Shown here one piece after another: positions 54,394 through 62,921 of a stretch of 62,921 bases of DNA. Below the pieces are notes generated by a model. That model was given only the letters and a program-made list of their open reading frames with translations. It did no database searches and was not told where the DNA came from. Origin of the DNA: Bacteroidota bacterium. GTDB lineage: Bacteria; Bacteroidota; Bacteroidia; Cytophagales; Cyclobacteriaceae. The position numbers were made by a program, and so were the translations under genes. The number at the start of each line of letters is the position of its first letter. The stretch's first letter is position 1. The stretch spans positions 1 to 62,921 of the forward strand of contig JAEWLI010000015.1 of assembly GCA_023393375.1 (NCBI GenBank). Reading direction: 5' to 3'.

Positions 54394-54425
54394 GTTAAAT
54401 TACCACTTTAAATTAATGCCTTATC

Positions 54426-55649
54426 CTATCTTTCGGAAAATAAAATAAAAATAATCATAAACGATGCAACTGTTAATAATAATCCGGTCATAAAAATATT
54501 ATAAGAAATCCTCACCAATTGGTATTTCCTATTTAATACCTGGCCTAAGTAGTAGATATCAACTGTCATATGGTCATAAAGCAACTCCCGGTCATTCATC
54601 AGGGTCTTCATATCTTCAAGGTACTGTTCCAAATTTAGATTAGTGAAATTACCAAAAAACAAAAGGCTGCTTTTCTTTTCTTCAATGGTTTTTTTATTGA
54701 TCTGTTTGTTGGTTACATTTGGTCTTGCCGAAAACACAGCAAATACCACTGAAGCGGCACAAGTGATCAACAATATACCAATAGGTACGCTGAAACGAAA
54801 ATTCTGGATCAATAATTTGTCAGAAAATGTAAATCCTGAACCTATAACGGTAATGATAACGGATAAAATAATGGTATTGATGCTGATCATCATATTTGCT
54901 TTGTTATCGGCAATAGAACTAAGATTGATATGGTTCCGATATGTAGACCTAAACATCGTTTCAATACCACGGCCAGGACTTTTTAATTTTAACAACCCTT
55001 TTTTCTGGTCTTGCTCAGTTTTAAAAAGTTTTTGTCGTTGAGCTTCAATATTTTTCTTTAAGTCTTGCCCATATTTTTCGCGGGCATATTTTGTTTTAAA
55101 ATCTGTTTCAATTAGGAATTCATACTGCAATTTTTCCCATTCGTCATCACTGTATTTTTTATCCAAAAATATTTCCCATTCCGCCCTTAGCAGTTTCCCT
55201 ACATCGAAAAAATTCTTTTTCCCAATTTTTATGATATCTGCATCATGGAGAATGTTTTCCAACATATTCTTAGGCTCATGATCCTTGTGAGTGGACTTGA
55301 TCAACTCTATCACCTTGTCTATTTTTTCGCTACTATAACCAACTCCCTGAAGAAATTTCTTTGCTATTTCACAACTCTTCTCTTCATGTCCTTCGTATGT
55401 TTTCACATAACCGGCATCATGAAAAGTAGCAGCCAGTAATAGTTCCTCCAGTTGGTCATCGGCAATTTTTGTTGCTTCACCTATTTCCTTACAAGTTTCA
55501 ACAGTTTCTATGGTATGGGCCAGATCATGATATAGATATTGTGTGGAAAGTTTGTCTTTGTACAACTTATCAATAAAATGAAGTGCCGAATCTGTCAGAT
55601 TTTCTGTCTTTGAAGTTTTCATTATGCTATATAATGACTTTAAAACCAT
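54426..55649 (-). CDS. HD-domain phosphohydrolase fused to a Pycsar-effector-type membrane domain
   Basis: The 407-residue product has an N-terminal HD domain with metal ligands in YHDLAH (H41), FHDAGY (H77, D78), H88 and LHDADI, then a linker (210-245) and a C-terminal region like PF18967 (PycTM): FRSTYRNHINLSSIADNKAN leading into two helices (about 262-284 and 298-318) and one more near the end (385-403). PycTM proteins are effectors in cyclic-nucleotide antiviral (Pycsar) systems, where a cyclase activates them. No cyclase gene is nearby. A Met 9 codons in (55622, MKTSKTENLT) is a likely alternative start. Roles are inferred from the domains. Confidence 0.85.
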   Translation of the reverse strand: MVLKSLYSIMKTSKTENLTDSALHFIDKLYKDKLSTQYLYHDLAHTIETVETCKEIGEATKIADDQLEELLLAATFHDAGYVKTYEGHEEKSCEIAKKFLQGVGYSSEKIDKVIELIKSTHKDHEPKNMLENILHDADIIKIGKKNFFDVGKLLRAEWEIFLDKKYSDDEWEKLQYEFLIETDFKTKYAREKYGQDLKKNIEAQRQKLFKTEQDQKKGLLKLKSPGRGIETMFRSTYRNHINLSSIADNKANMMISINTIILSVIITVIGSGFTFSDKLLIQNFRFSVPIGILLITCAASVVFAVFSARPNVTNKQINKKTIEEKKSSLLFFGNFTNLNLEQYLEDMKTLMNDRELLYDHMTVDIYYLGQVLNRKYQLVRISYNIFMTGLLLTVASFMIIFILFSER

Positions 55650-55758
55650 TATATAGGTTGAGTGTTTTAAAAACGGCTTGAAAACATCACGAAATGCGGA
55701 ATAAAGGAACGTATAAAAAGTAGGGTTTTACTTTTATACGTATTCCCTTATAAACATT

Positions 55759-55766
55759 TATATTTG
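55759..55766 (+). promoter_or_regulatory. Possible rpiB -7 promoter box
   Basis: TATATTTG matches the TAnnTTTG consensus exactly and lies 30 bases before the rpiB ATG. No TTG is found at the -33 spacing. Confidence 0.45.
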
Positions 55767-55796
55767 CATAATTAAATCTAAAAAACCTTTATTGTT

Positions 55797-56255
55797 ATGA
55801 AAATAGGAGTTGCCGCAGATCATGGTGGATTTGAGTTAAAAGAAAAAGTAGTTAAGTTTTTGGAATCCATCGGGCATCAGGTGGTTGATTTTGGTGCATC
55901 GTCTCTTGACGAGAAAGATGATTATCCCGACTACATTATCCCATTAGCAGACGCAGTATCAAAGAATTCGGTAGAAAAAGGTATTGCAGTTTGTGGTAGT
56001 GGTGTAGGTGCATGTATCGCCGCCAACAAAGTGAATGGTGTGAGAGCTGCTTTAATCAACGAAGTTTTCTCAGCCAGACAAGGGGTAGAAGACGACGACA
56101 TGAATATGATATGCCTTGGTGGCCGGGTCATTGGTCAAGCTCATGCGTTTGAAATTATCAAATCATTTATAAGTGCCACTTTTACACATGGTGAAAGACA
56201 TAAAAGAAGATTGGCAAAAGTTGTTGCTTTGGAAATAAAGAAAGGGAACTTATAA
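55797..56255 (+). CDS. rpiB: Ribose-5-phosphate isomerase B
   Basis: The 152-residue product matches RpiB: GVAADHGGFELKEKV at the start, Cys66 in GIAVCGSGVGACIAANKVNG (the catalytic Cys of E. coli RpiB) and DDMNMICLGGRVIG. It interconverts ribose 5-phosphate and ribulose 5-phosphate. It starts a two-gene plus-strand set with the aminotransferase 46 bases downstream. Confidence 0.95.
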   Translation: MKIGVAADHGGFELKEKVVKFLESIGHQVVDFGASSLDEKDDYPDYIIPLADAVSKNSVEKGIAVCGSGVGACIAANKVNGVRAALINEVFSARQGVEDDDMNMICLGGRVIGQAHAFEIIKSFISATFTHGERHKRRLAKVVALEIKKGNL

Positions 56256-56301
56256 CAGCTCCTTTCAACTTGTTATTTCTGAAGACAACTTGAATTAAAT
56301 C

Positions 56302-57489
56302 ATGCTAACCCACCGACAGCTTTTTCTTGCACATTTAGCACAAACTTCTGATTTTCCTTTATCGCTGGAAATAGAAAAAGCTGAAGGTGTGTTCCTTTTT
56401 GATCAGAATGGAAAAAAATACATCGACCTTATTTCAGGAATAGGTGTCAGTGGGTTGGGGCATCGACATCCCCGTGTCATTAAGGCGATTCAAAATCAAT
56501 TGGAAAAATATACACATCTGATGGTGTATGGAGAATTTATCCAATCACCTCAGGTGCTATTGGCCAAAGCATTAGCTGACACACTTCCAGACCAACTACA
56601 GGTTTGTTATTTTGTCAATTCAGGAAGCGAAGCTGTAGAAGGAGCTATTAAACTGGCAAAAAGGTTTACCGGAAAATCAGAAATCATTTCCTGTTATCAA
56701 TCCTATCATGGATCTACGCATGGATCTTTATCACTTGGTAGTGAAGAAGATTCAAAAAGACCATTCCGGCCGTTGCTTCCCGGGATCAATCACATCCGTT
56801 TTGGGGATCTTAATGATCTGGAAACCATAAACCATCGTACAGCAGCAGTCATTGTGGAAGTAGTACAGGGTGAAGCAGGCATCAGAACAGCCAATAAAAA
56901 TTACTTTGAAAAGTTAAAAGCCAGATGTAGTGAGGTGGGGGCATTATTGATATTTGATGAGATCCAAACAGGGTTCGGGCGAACTGGCAAATTTTGGGCT
57001 TTTGAACATTATCAGGTAGTGCCCGATATATTATTATGTGCCAAAGGAATGGGAGGCGGTATGCCTTTGGGTGCTTTTATTTCTTCATCTGAAATAATGA
57101 AAGTATTAAGAAGTAATCCAATTTTAGGCCATATTACCACTTTCGGGGGCCATCCGATAAGTGCAGCTGCTTCGCTTGAAACACTGAAGATCATCAGGGA
57201 AGAAAAATTATATGAAGAGGCAGAAACAAAAGCCAAATTGTTTATCAGCCTTCTAAAACATTCAAAAATAAAAGAGATCAGACATCTGGGATTAATGATG
57301 GCAGTGGAGTTTGAATCTTTTGATGTTTTAAAACCTGTTATAGATAAAGCTTTATCATTAGGTGTACTTACCGATTGGTTCCTTCACTGCAACAATAGTA
57401 TGAGAATAGCTCCACCTCTGATAATTTCCAACAACGAGATCCAACAAGCATGTAAAATCATCCTTGATGCAATTGATTCTCAGGAATAG
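56302..57489 (+). CDS. Class III aminotransferase, PLP-dependent
   Basis: The 395-residue product has the class III landmarks VNSGSEAVEGAIKLAKR, LLIFDEIQTGFGRTGKFWAFE (with Asp219 contacting PLP) and Lys248 in LLCAKGMGGGMPLGAF as the PLP Schiff base. Relatives include acetylornithine and 4-aminobutyrate aminotransferases; the exact substrates cannot be told. The gene follows rpiB and is convergent with the TRAP permease gene, with 31 bases between stops. Confidence 0.9.
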   Translation: MLTHRQLFLAHLAQTSDFPLSLEIEKAEGVFLFDQNGKKYIDLISGIGVSGLGHRHPRVIKAIQNQLEKYTHLMVYGEFIQSPQVLLAKALADTLPDQLQVCYFVNSGSEAVEGAIKLAKRFTGKSEIISCYQSYHGSTHGSLSLGSEEDSKRPFRPLLPGINHIRFGDLNDLETINHRTAAVIVEVVQGEAGIRTANKNYFEKLKARCSEVGALLIFDEIQTGFGRTGKFWAFEHYQVVPDILLCAKGMGGGMPLGAFISSSEIMKVLRSNPILGHITTFGGHPISAAASLETLKIIREEKLYEEAETKAKLFISLLKHSKIKEIRHLGLMMAVEFESFDVLKPVIDKALSLGVLTDWFLHCNNSMRIAPPLIISNNEIQQACKIILDAIDSQE

Positions 57490-57520
57490 TTGGACAGCTT
57501 CTCAACTAAAATTTTTTCTT

Positions 57521-58822
57521 CTAATATCCAAATGATTCCGGCAACCATAAAGCCAGTTGTGGTAGGTAGGTTACCAACAAGAGTGCTACAATCATCGCAA
57601 TAAAAAATGGGATCATGGGTTTGACCACATCCTGAATTTTGACATTGGCTACACTGCACCCAATAAAAAGAACCGAACCAACTGGTGGTGTACATAACCC
57701 GACACTGAGATTCAATACCATGATGATTCCAAAATGTACAGGATCCATTCCCAATTGTACAGTAACAATAGGTAGGAAAATAGGAGTGAAAATTAAAACC
57801 GCCGGGGTCATATCCATAAAAATCCCCACGAATAATAGAATGAAATTAATGATCAAGAGGATGACGAAAGGATTATCACTCAAAGACAATAATCCGGCAC
57901 TAACATTTTGAGGGATGTTTTCATAGGACATGATCCAGGACAAACCGATTGAAGTAGCTACCAATAAAAGCACCATGGCAGTGGTATTCACGGTATTGAT
58001 CACGAGGGTAGATATGTCCCTCCATTTTAATTCATTATAAATAATCGCTAATACGGCACAGTACAATACTGCAATGGCAGAAGCTTCAGTAGCAGTAAAG
58101 ACACCTTTAACTATACCACCAATCACCACAATTAATAAAAGCAGGCTGGGGAGAGCTCCAATGAACCTTTTTACACCATACCGAAGCGTAATTTTCTCAT
58201 CACTTACCTTATATCCCTTTCGATAAGCAATAACCCCTCCCACGATCATTAAAAACAATCCTGTTAACAGTCCGGGAACATATCCTGCCAGAAAAAGTGC
58301 AGCAATTGATACACCACCACTCGACAAAGAGTAAACTATCAGAATATTACTGGGTGGAATAGTCAAACCGATAGTAGCCGAGGTGATATTTACCGCTGCT
58401 GAATAGGAGTCATCATATCCTTCTTCTTTCATTCTAGGATGCATGATACTGCCAATACCGGATGCCGCTGCTGCTGCTGATCCGGAGATAGCACCAAACA
58501 ATATATTGGCCATGATATTGACAAATGCCAAACCTCCTGGTAACCAACCAACCAAAACTTTAGCAAATTCAATAAGGCGAATAGCGATTCCACCTTTATT
58601 CATAATTTGGCCTGCCAAAATAAAAAAGGGTATTGCCAATAACGAGAAACTGTCCAGCCCAGTAGCCATGCGCTGGGCAAAAGTGGTAAATGCGGGCAAA
58701 TAAGCCATACTAGTCAACATGGTGAGCACACCAGAAATACCTATGGCATATGCAATGGGTGTTCCCAATGCCAGCAACACCACAAAACTTATAACCAATA
58801 CCAATATGCCTGTATATTCCAT
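57521..58822 (-). CDS. TRAP transporter large permease (DctM)
   Basis: The 433-residue product is very hydrophobic with about twelve membrane segments, including GLDSFSLLAIPFFILAGQIM and the motif PSNILIVYSL, typical of DctM. It is the transport subunit of a sodium-driven TRAP importer for a sugar acid or dicarboxylate. It lies 5 bases after the small permease gene. Confidence 0.92.
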   Translation of the reverse strand: MEYTGILVLVISFVVLLALGTPIAYAIGISGVLTMLTSMAYLPAFTTFAQRMATGLDSFSLLAIPFFILAGQIMNKGGIAIRLIEFAKVLVGWLPGGLAFVNIMANILFGAISGSAAAAASGIGSIMHPRMKEEGYDDSYSAAVNITSATIGLTIPPSNILIVYSLSSGGVSIAALFLAGYVPGLLTGLFLMIVGGVIAYRKGYKVSDEKITLRYGVKRFIGALPSLLLLIVVIGGIVKGVFTATEASAIAVLYCAVLAIIYNELKWRDISTLVINTVNTTAMVLLLVATSIGLSWIMSYENIPQNVSAGLLSLSDNPFVILLIINFILLFVGIFMDMTPAVLIFTPIFLPIVTVQLGMDPVHFGIIMVLNLSVGLCTPPVGSVLFIGCSVANVKIQDVVKPMIPFFIAMIVALLLVTYLPQLALWLPESFGY

Positions 58823-58827
58823 AATTT

Positions 58828-59319
58828 CTAAATATTAGTAGTTTCATTTTCCCTGATGCCCAACAGTAGGAGGATATCATCTACAGCATAATACAATATT
58901 AAAAAGCCACTTATGGGTAAAATCAGATAAACATACCCGATGGGGATTTGTAGGGCTGAAGAGATTTGTCCCAAATGAAAACGGGTATATACCAAATAAA
59001 TACCTCCTACAATCATAATAGTTAAAGCAAATACAATGATCAAAACATTAATTAAAATATCGACATATTTCCTTTTTTCAGGGGGGAGTTTGGCAGGCAG
59101 GATATCAATGGCAAGGTGTTGTTTGGTACTAGTGGCATATGCGGCTCCTCCTAATCCTACCCAAATGAGTAAATATCCTGCCAGTTCATCACTAAACGAA
59201 CTGGGTATGCCAATTATATACCGACTAAACACCTGCCACAAAACATCTACAACCAGTATGATCATCAGAAATATGAGAAAATATTTCAGCAACCGGTCGA
59301 CCATTTTTCGTAGCTTCAT
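58828..59319 (-). CDS. TRAP transporter small permease (DctQ)
   Basis: From Met at 59319 the product has 163 residues and four membrane segments, with the DctQ-like VLWQVFSRYIIG and DELAGYLLIWVGLGGAAYA. The frame extends 11 codons further up (MTLFIKLNVNN) to 59352, six bases from the DctP stop; the later Met (MKLRKMVDRLL) matches family starts better. It partners DctM. Confidence 0.9.
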   Translation of the reverse strand: MKLRKMVDRLLKYFLIFLMIILVVDVLWQVFSRYIIGIPSSFSDELAGYLLIWVGLGGAAYATSTKQHLAIDILPAKLPPEKRKYVDILINVLIIVFALTIMIVGGIYLVYTRFHLGQISSALQIPIGYVYLILPISGFLILYYAVDDILLLLGIRENETTNI

Positions 59320-59358
59320 ATTATTTACATTTAATTTGATAAATAGTGTCAAAAGAGG

Positions 59359-60330
59359 TTATTCAGTTTCCAGGATTTTTTCAATGAGGGAATTTATTCT
59401 TTCATTATTTTTATAAAGATCATATACAGGTTTTACGGCTTCTATAAATGGCTCTTTATCAGGTCTGATAATGGTAACACCAGCTTCTTCCACAGCTTTT
59501 AGAGATGCTTTTTCCGATTCATCCCATAATTCTCTTTGGTAAGGCACTGATTCATCCGCAGCTTCCTGTAGCCATTTCCTTTCCTCGTCAGTAAGCGACT
59601 TCCATTTATGTGTGCTGATAATAACCACATCAGGAATCATAGTATGTTCGTTCAAAGAATAGAATTTACATACTTCGTAGTGTAATGATAAATAAAAACT
59701 TGGGGGATTATTTTCAGCTCCATCCACTACACCGCTTTGTAAGGCAGTATATAGTTCACCCCATGATATTGGTGTAGATGAGCCACCTAAAGCTTTTACC
59801 ATTTCTGTGGCTGTAATGCTCGGCATTACCCTGATTTTCTGCCCACGCAGGTCAGATGGTTCATTAATTGCCTTTTTGGCATAAAAGCTTCTGGCTCCCG
59901 CATCATAAAAACATAATCCCCGTAGCCAGTATTCCTGACCGGAAAGTAAAAGTTGATCACCAATATCTCCATCCAGTACTTTAAATGCATGCTCCTTGTC
60001 CCGAAAAATAAATGGCATTCCGGTCACTTTATATTCTTCCACAAAACCTTCCATGGCTGCTGCAGATACCTTGGTAATATCAAGCCCCCCAATCTGGAGC
60101 AGTTCGAGGCATTGTTGTTCTGAACCCAACTGCCCGCTCGGATAGATTTGAATGATAAGCTGACCATTAGATTTTTCTTTCACGCGCTCTGCCATAAACT
60201 CCATCGCCTGGTGAACAGAATGGGTAGGTGCAAGAGAATGTGCCAGTTTTAATACCGTGACATCGCTTTTCTTACAAGAAAAAAAACTGATGCCCATTAA
60301 AAAAACAAATGTCAGCTTATTGATTTTCAT
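59359..60330 (-). CDS. TRAP transporter solute-binding lipoprotein (DctP)
   Basis: The 323-residue product has a lipobox (ISFFSCKK) and the DctP family motifs LAHSLAPTHSVHQAMEFMAE, LGSEQQCLELLQIGGLDI and GVVDGAENNPPSFYLSLHYE. The binding pocket Arg in KIRVMPS suggests a carboxylate ligand. It is the first gene of the DctPQM set, 33 bases after the gnd stop. Confidence 0.93.
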   Translation of the reverse strand: MKINKLTFVFLMGISFFSCKKSDVTVLKLAHSLAPTHSVHQAMEFMAERVKEKSNGQLIIQIYPSGQLGSEQQCLELLQIGGLDITKVSAAAMEGFVEEYKVTGMPFIFRDKEHAFKVLDGDIGDQLLLSGQEYWLRGLCFYDAGARSFYAKKAINEPSDLRGQKIRVMPSITATEMVKALGGSSTPISWGELYTALQSGVVDGAENNPPSFYLSLHYEVCKFYSLNEHTMIPDVVIISTHKWKSLTDEERKWLQEAADESVPYQRELWDESEKASLKAVEEAGVTIIRPDKEPFIEAVKPVYDLYKNNERINSLIEKILETE

Positions 60331-60363
60331 AAATATACATTTATGGATCGAAATCCCTCTGAA

Positions 60364-61818
60364 TTATACATTATAAGTGGTGGATGAAGTATTGCCGCCT
60401 CTACCAGTCCAGTTGGTATGGAAAAATTCACCCCGTGGTTTATCTACCCGCTCATAAGTGTGTGCTCCGAAATAATCACGCTGTGCCTGAAGCATATTGG
60501 CAGGTAGTCTTTCGGCCCTATAACCATCATAATAAGAAAGCGCACTGGCAAAAGCAGGTATTGGAATACCGTTGATTGCTGCCTGTGCGACAACATTCCT
60601 CCATCCTTGTTGTGCTAGATCGATCTTTTCTTTGAAATAAGGAACTACTAAAAGATTTTCGAGATCGGGATCTTTATCAAAAGCATCTTTAATTTTACCC
60701 AAGAACACTGACCGGATAATACATCCACCCCGCCACATCAAAGCTACTCCTCCATAATTTAGGTGCCAGCCAAATTCTTCTGCAGCTGCTTTCATCAATA
60801 CATATCCTTGTGCATATGATACAATTTTCGAAGCAAATAGCGCACTTCTTATGTCTTCTATGAATTTCTTTTTATCACCCTTAAAATTTTTATCTGGACC
60901 GGTCAATATTTTAGAAGCTTTCACCCGTTCATCTTTTTGTGCTGACAGGCATCGTGCAAAAACCGCCTCACCTATCAACGTAAGTGGAACCCCTAAATCC
61001 AAAGCTGTAACACCTGTCCATTTCCCAGTTCCTTTTTGTCCGGCTGTATCCAGAATTTTTTCAAGCAAAGGTTCCCCGTCTTCATCTTTAAAAGCAAGAA
61101 TGTCGCGGCTAATCTCAATCAGGTAACTGTCTAAATCTCCTTTATTCCATTCTTTAAATATCTCATGCATCTCATCATGACTCATTCCCAACAATTCCTT
61201 CATCAATTGGTATGCTTCACAAATCAACTGCATATCACCGTACTCAATACCATTATGCACCATTTTCACAAAGTGGCCGGCTCCATTTTCTCCAACCCAG
61301 TCACAACATGGTGTGCCGTCCTCTACTTTTGCGGCTATACTTTGAAAAATTGGTTTCACATGTTCCCAAGCTGCTGGAGAACCTCCGGGCATGATGGAAG
61401 GACCTTTTAATGCGCCTTCTTCACCACCTGAAACACCGGTCCCAATGTATAAAAACCCTTTGCTTTCTACATATTTAGTTCTCCGAACAGTGTCGGGATA
61501 GTGTGTATTGCCACCATCTATGATGATATCCCCTTTTTCAAGATGTGGGACCAATTGTTCGATAAAATCATCTACCGGTTTTCCCGCCTTAACCAGCATC
61601 ATCACTTTTCGGGGAGTCTTCAATGATTGTACAAATTCTTCAACTGTATGGGCACCAATGAATTTTTTACCCTTTCCTCTGCCGTTTAAAAAATTATCAA
61701 CTTTTTCAACAGTCCTGTTAAAAACTGCAACAGTGTATCCATTGCTTTCCATGTTCAGCACCAGATTCTCACCCATTACAGCCAGTCCTATTAAGCCAAT
61801 GTCTGCTTTTTTGTCCAT
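60364..61818 (-). CDS. gnd: 6-phosphogluconate dehydrogenase, decarboxylating
   Basis: The 484-residue product has the dinucleotide-binding start IGLIGLAVMGENLVLNM, GVSGGEEGALKGPSIMPGG and the catalytic Lys and His in GHFVKMVHNGIEYGDMQ, and ends with FHTNWTGRGGNTSS. It oxidises 6-phosphogluconate to ribulose 5-phosphate. It lies between a LarA-like racemase/epimerase and the TRAP transporter on the same strand, which suggests use of gluconate or a related acid. Confidence 0.96.
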   Translation of the reverse strand: MDKKADIGLIGLAVMGENLVLNMESNGYTVAVFNRTVEKVDNFLNGRGKGKKFIGAHTVEEFVQSLKTPRKVMMLVKAGKPVDDFIEQLVPHLEKGDIIIDGGNTHYPDTVRRTKYVESKGFLYIGTGVSGGEEGALKGPSIMPGGSPAAWEHVKPIFQSIAAKVEDGTPCCDWVGENGAGHFVKMVHNGIEYGDMQLICEAYQLMKELLGMSHDEMHEIFKEWNKGDLDSYLIEISRDILAFKDEDGEPLLEKILDTAGQKGTGKWTGVTALDLGVPLTLIGEAVFARCLSAQKDERVKASKILTGPDKNFKGDKKKFIEDIRSALFASKIVSYAQGYVLMKAAAEEFGWHLNYGGVALMWRGGCIIRSVFLGKIKDAFDKDPDLENLLVVPYFKEKIDLAQQGWRNVVAQAAINGIPIPAFASALSYYDGYRAERLPANMLQAQRDYFGAHTYERVDKPRGEFFHTNWTGRGGNTSSTTYNV

Positions 61819-61847
61819 TTTTTCTGTGATTTATTTTATAATTAATT

Positions 61848-62921
61848 TTAATGGTTTTTTTTAATAAATCTATCCTTAAATGCCCATAATCCAAGGGCGG
61901 GGTTTGAAATAAAAAATATTGTCTCACCATTCACTTCATTGAAACCTTCATGCAATGAGAGTGGATTATATATTTTCATCATTTCATTTAAATCAGCATA
62001 CTGGTATTTCACACCTTCTATCTCTGTTTTTGTTAAATAACCGGGGCAATATGTTATGGAAAAACGCCCTTCTGCAGAACCATGTATCAAATGTGCTGCA
62101 GCACTCAGGTTATTCTGTAAATCTTCATTAGCCATGGTCATTGCCAACACGGGGTTAGTGCCACTATACCCATATTTCCTGATCAGCATGTCAATGGTTT
62201 TATCTTCTCCAAATTCTTTAATCCCCGGCCCCAAAACAATTAATTCACCTTGATCGGCAATAGCCATTCTAGTACGGTATATACTTTTATTGCCCAACCA
62301 GGTACTTTTGTATTCTTCAGGATCAAGATAAACTACTACTTTTTTCAAAGGTTGATCAAGCATTTTAAAGTTAGCCTGCAAAGATACTTCAGATGCTTTT
62401 TCGAAACACTCTTCATCGTCACCTACAAACAAACCTTTTATTTCAAGCCTGTTGTTTTTATCTTTTCCTACCACAGTAAGTGCATAAACTATAGGAAGAT
62501 GATTGGTGAAATTTTGAGAAGCATAATTTAAAACAGCCCTCACAGGAGTGTTTGCCCTTCCCATCATCCTTTCCATGCCATATACAGCACCTAAAAAATG
62601 GCTTTTATTGATGCCTTCCGTTCCACCAGTACCCACAAAAATATTTTTGTTGTAATTGGCCATACCTACAACTTCATGAGGTACTACCTGACCAATCGAT
62701 AGAATGAGATCATAATTTCCATTCAACAATAACCTGTTGATTTGTGCCGGCCATGAAAAATTTAATTTTCCTTCGGATATCTGACTTACAAATTCACCGG
62801 GCACCTCTCCTACTGTCACAATATCATTTCTCCAGTCGTGAACCTTGAATAATTCTTTGGGAATTCCCGGGTACATTTTATCAAGTTCCCAGTCTTTCAT
62901 CGCAACATGAGTACCCAGAGC
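61848..62921 (-). CDS. LarA-like (DUF2088) nickel-dependent hydroxyacid racemase/epimerase, 5' end outside the window
   Basis: The frame continues to the right edge: seven more codons upstream of the Met at 62900 read A-L-G-T-H-V-A, matching the LarA motif GTHRPM, so the gene is cut by the window. The C-terminal half has VPHEVVGMANYNKNIF, where the Lys aligns with the catalytic Lys that binds the nickel-pincer cofactor in LarA, and ends NPALGLWAFKDRFIKKNH. The LarA superfamily holds lactate and malate racemases and a D-gluconate 2-epimerase. With gnd and TRAP genes next to it, an aldonic-acid epimerase is the likeliest reading. Confidence 0.85.
   Translation of the reverse strand, partial: ALGTHVAMKDWELDKMYPGIPKELFKVHDWRNDIVTVGEVPGEFVSQISEGKLNFSWPAQINRLLLNGNYDLILSIGQVVPHEVVGMANYNKNIFVGTGGTEGINKSHFLGAVYGMERMMGRANTPVRAVLNYASQNFTNHLPIVYALTVVGKDKNNRLEIKGLFVGDDEECFEKASEVSLQANFKMLDQPLKKVVVYLDPEEYKSTWLGNKSIYRTRMAIADQGELIVLGPGIKEFGEDKTIDMLIRKYGYSGTNPVLAMTMANEDLQNNLSAAAHLIHGSAEGRFSITYCPGYLTKTEIEGVKYQYADLNEMMKIYNPLSLHEGFNEVNGETIFFISNPALGLWAFKDRFIKKNH

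Noticed and set aside
57490..57520. Stem AGTTG/CAACT with T run between convergent genes
   Set aside because: The stem has only about five pairs and a ten-base loop, too weak to call a terminator.
1..62921. Search for insertion sequences, integrases, phage genes, attachment sites and origins
   Set aside because: No transposase, integrase or phage structural gene is encoded, no long terminal inverted repeats flank any gene block, and no DnaA-box cluster is seen.

Overview
The window looks like chromosomal DNA of an AT-rich Bacteroidota, most likely a Cytophagales-type marine or soil bacterium. The evidence is a PorP/SprF-type protein of the type IX secretion system next to a giant surface protein with a gliding-type C-terminal sorting domain, an IPExxxVDY protein divergent from acpP-fabF, a long-form Lgt, a CheB-CheR-histidine kinase fusion, promoter boxes of the Bacteroidota type (TTTG...TAnnTTTG), and few recognisable Shine-Dalgarno sites. 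I see no insertion sequence, phage, integrase or CRISPR array.

Layout. 1-165 is the start of a transketolase that runs off the left edge. 166-1084 holds low-complexity repeats and a DUF486 membrane protein whose start seems damaged. 1112-5377 is signalling (CheB-CheR-PAS-kinase and a lone response regulator). 5625-11556 holds a radical SAM protein, a GlcD-like FAD/Fe-S oxidoreductase and AsnB. 11656-16599 holds an NlpC/P60 lipoprotein, tRNA-Ala(GGC), a PAS kinase, a DUF1015 protein and an acyl-CoA synthetase. 16614-20707 is the acpP-fabF-rnc block plus lgt. 20976-25747 holds a small membrane protein and pstSCAB-phoU.

26130-31856 is a TetR-controlled envelope transport operon: a DUF1302-like barrel, one ABC ATPase, two FtsX/LolE-like permeases and a LolA-like carrier. 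31931-34814 holds three poorly known genes, including a protein made only of eight helicase-associated repeats. 34811-38944 holds a HIT protein, arginine deiminase, free methionine-R-sulfoxide reductase, RibD and PrmC. 38974-41684 is a compact trio: C39-like papain-fold protein, GCS2-type amidoligase and N-formylglutamate amidohydrolase-like protein. 42041-46334 holds a secreted protein, a serine hydrolase, a sodium-dependent symporter and a small protein. 46335-47066 is non-coding except for a PIN-like gene fragment and a possible structured RNA ending in a terminator.

47067-54341 is envelope biology: OmpH/Skp, rhomboid, a barrel protein, PorP/SprF with a SPOR-like tail, and the giant FG-GAP/PKD surface protein. 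54426-55649 fuses an HD phosphohydrolase to a Pycsar-effector-type membrane module. 55797-62921 holds RpiB, a class III aminotransferase and a likely sugar-acid catabolic set (TRAP transporter DctMQP, Gnd, LarA-like racemase/epimerase) that continues past the right edge.

The best candidates for undescribed biology are the C39-GCS2-amidohydrolase trio, the ABC/LolA-like/barrel operon, the HD-PycTM fusion, the eight-repeat helicase-associated protein and the candidate RNA at 46801-47050. All functions are read from sequence motifs without database searches.
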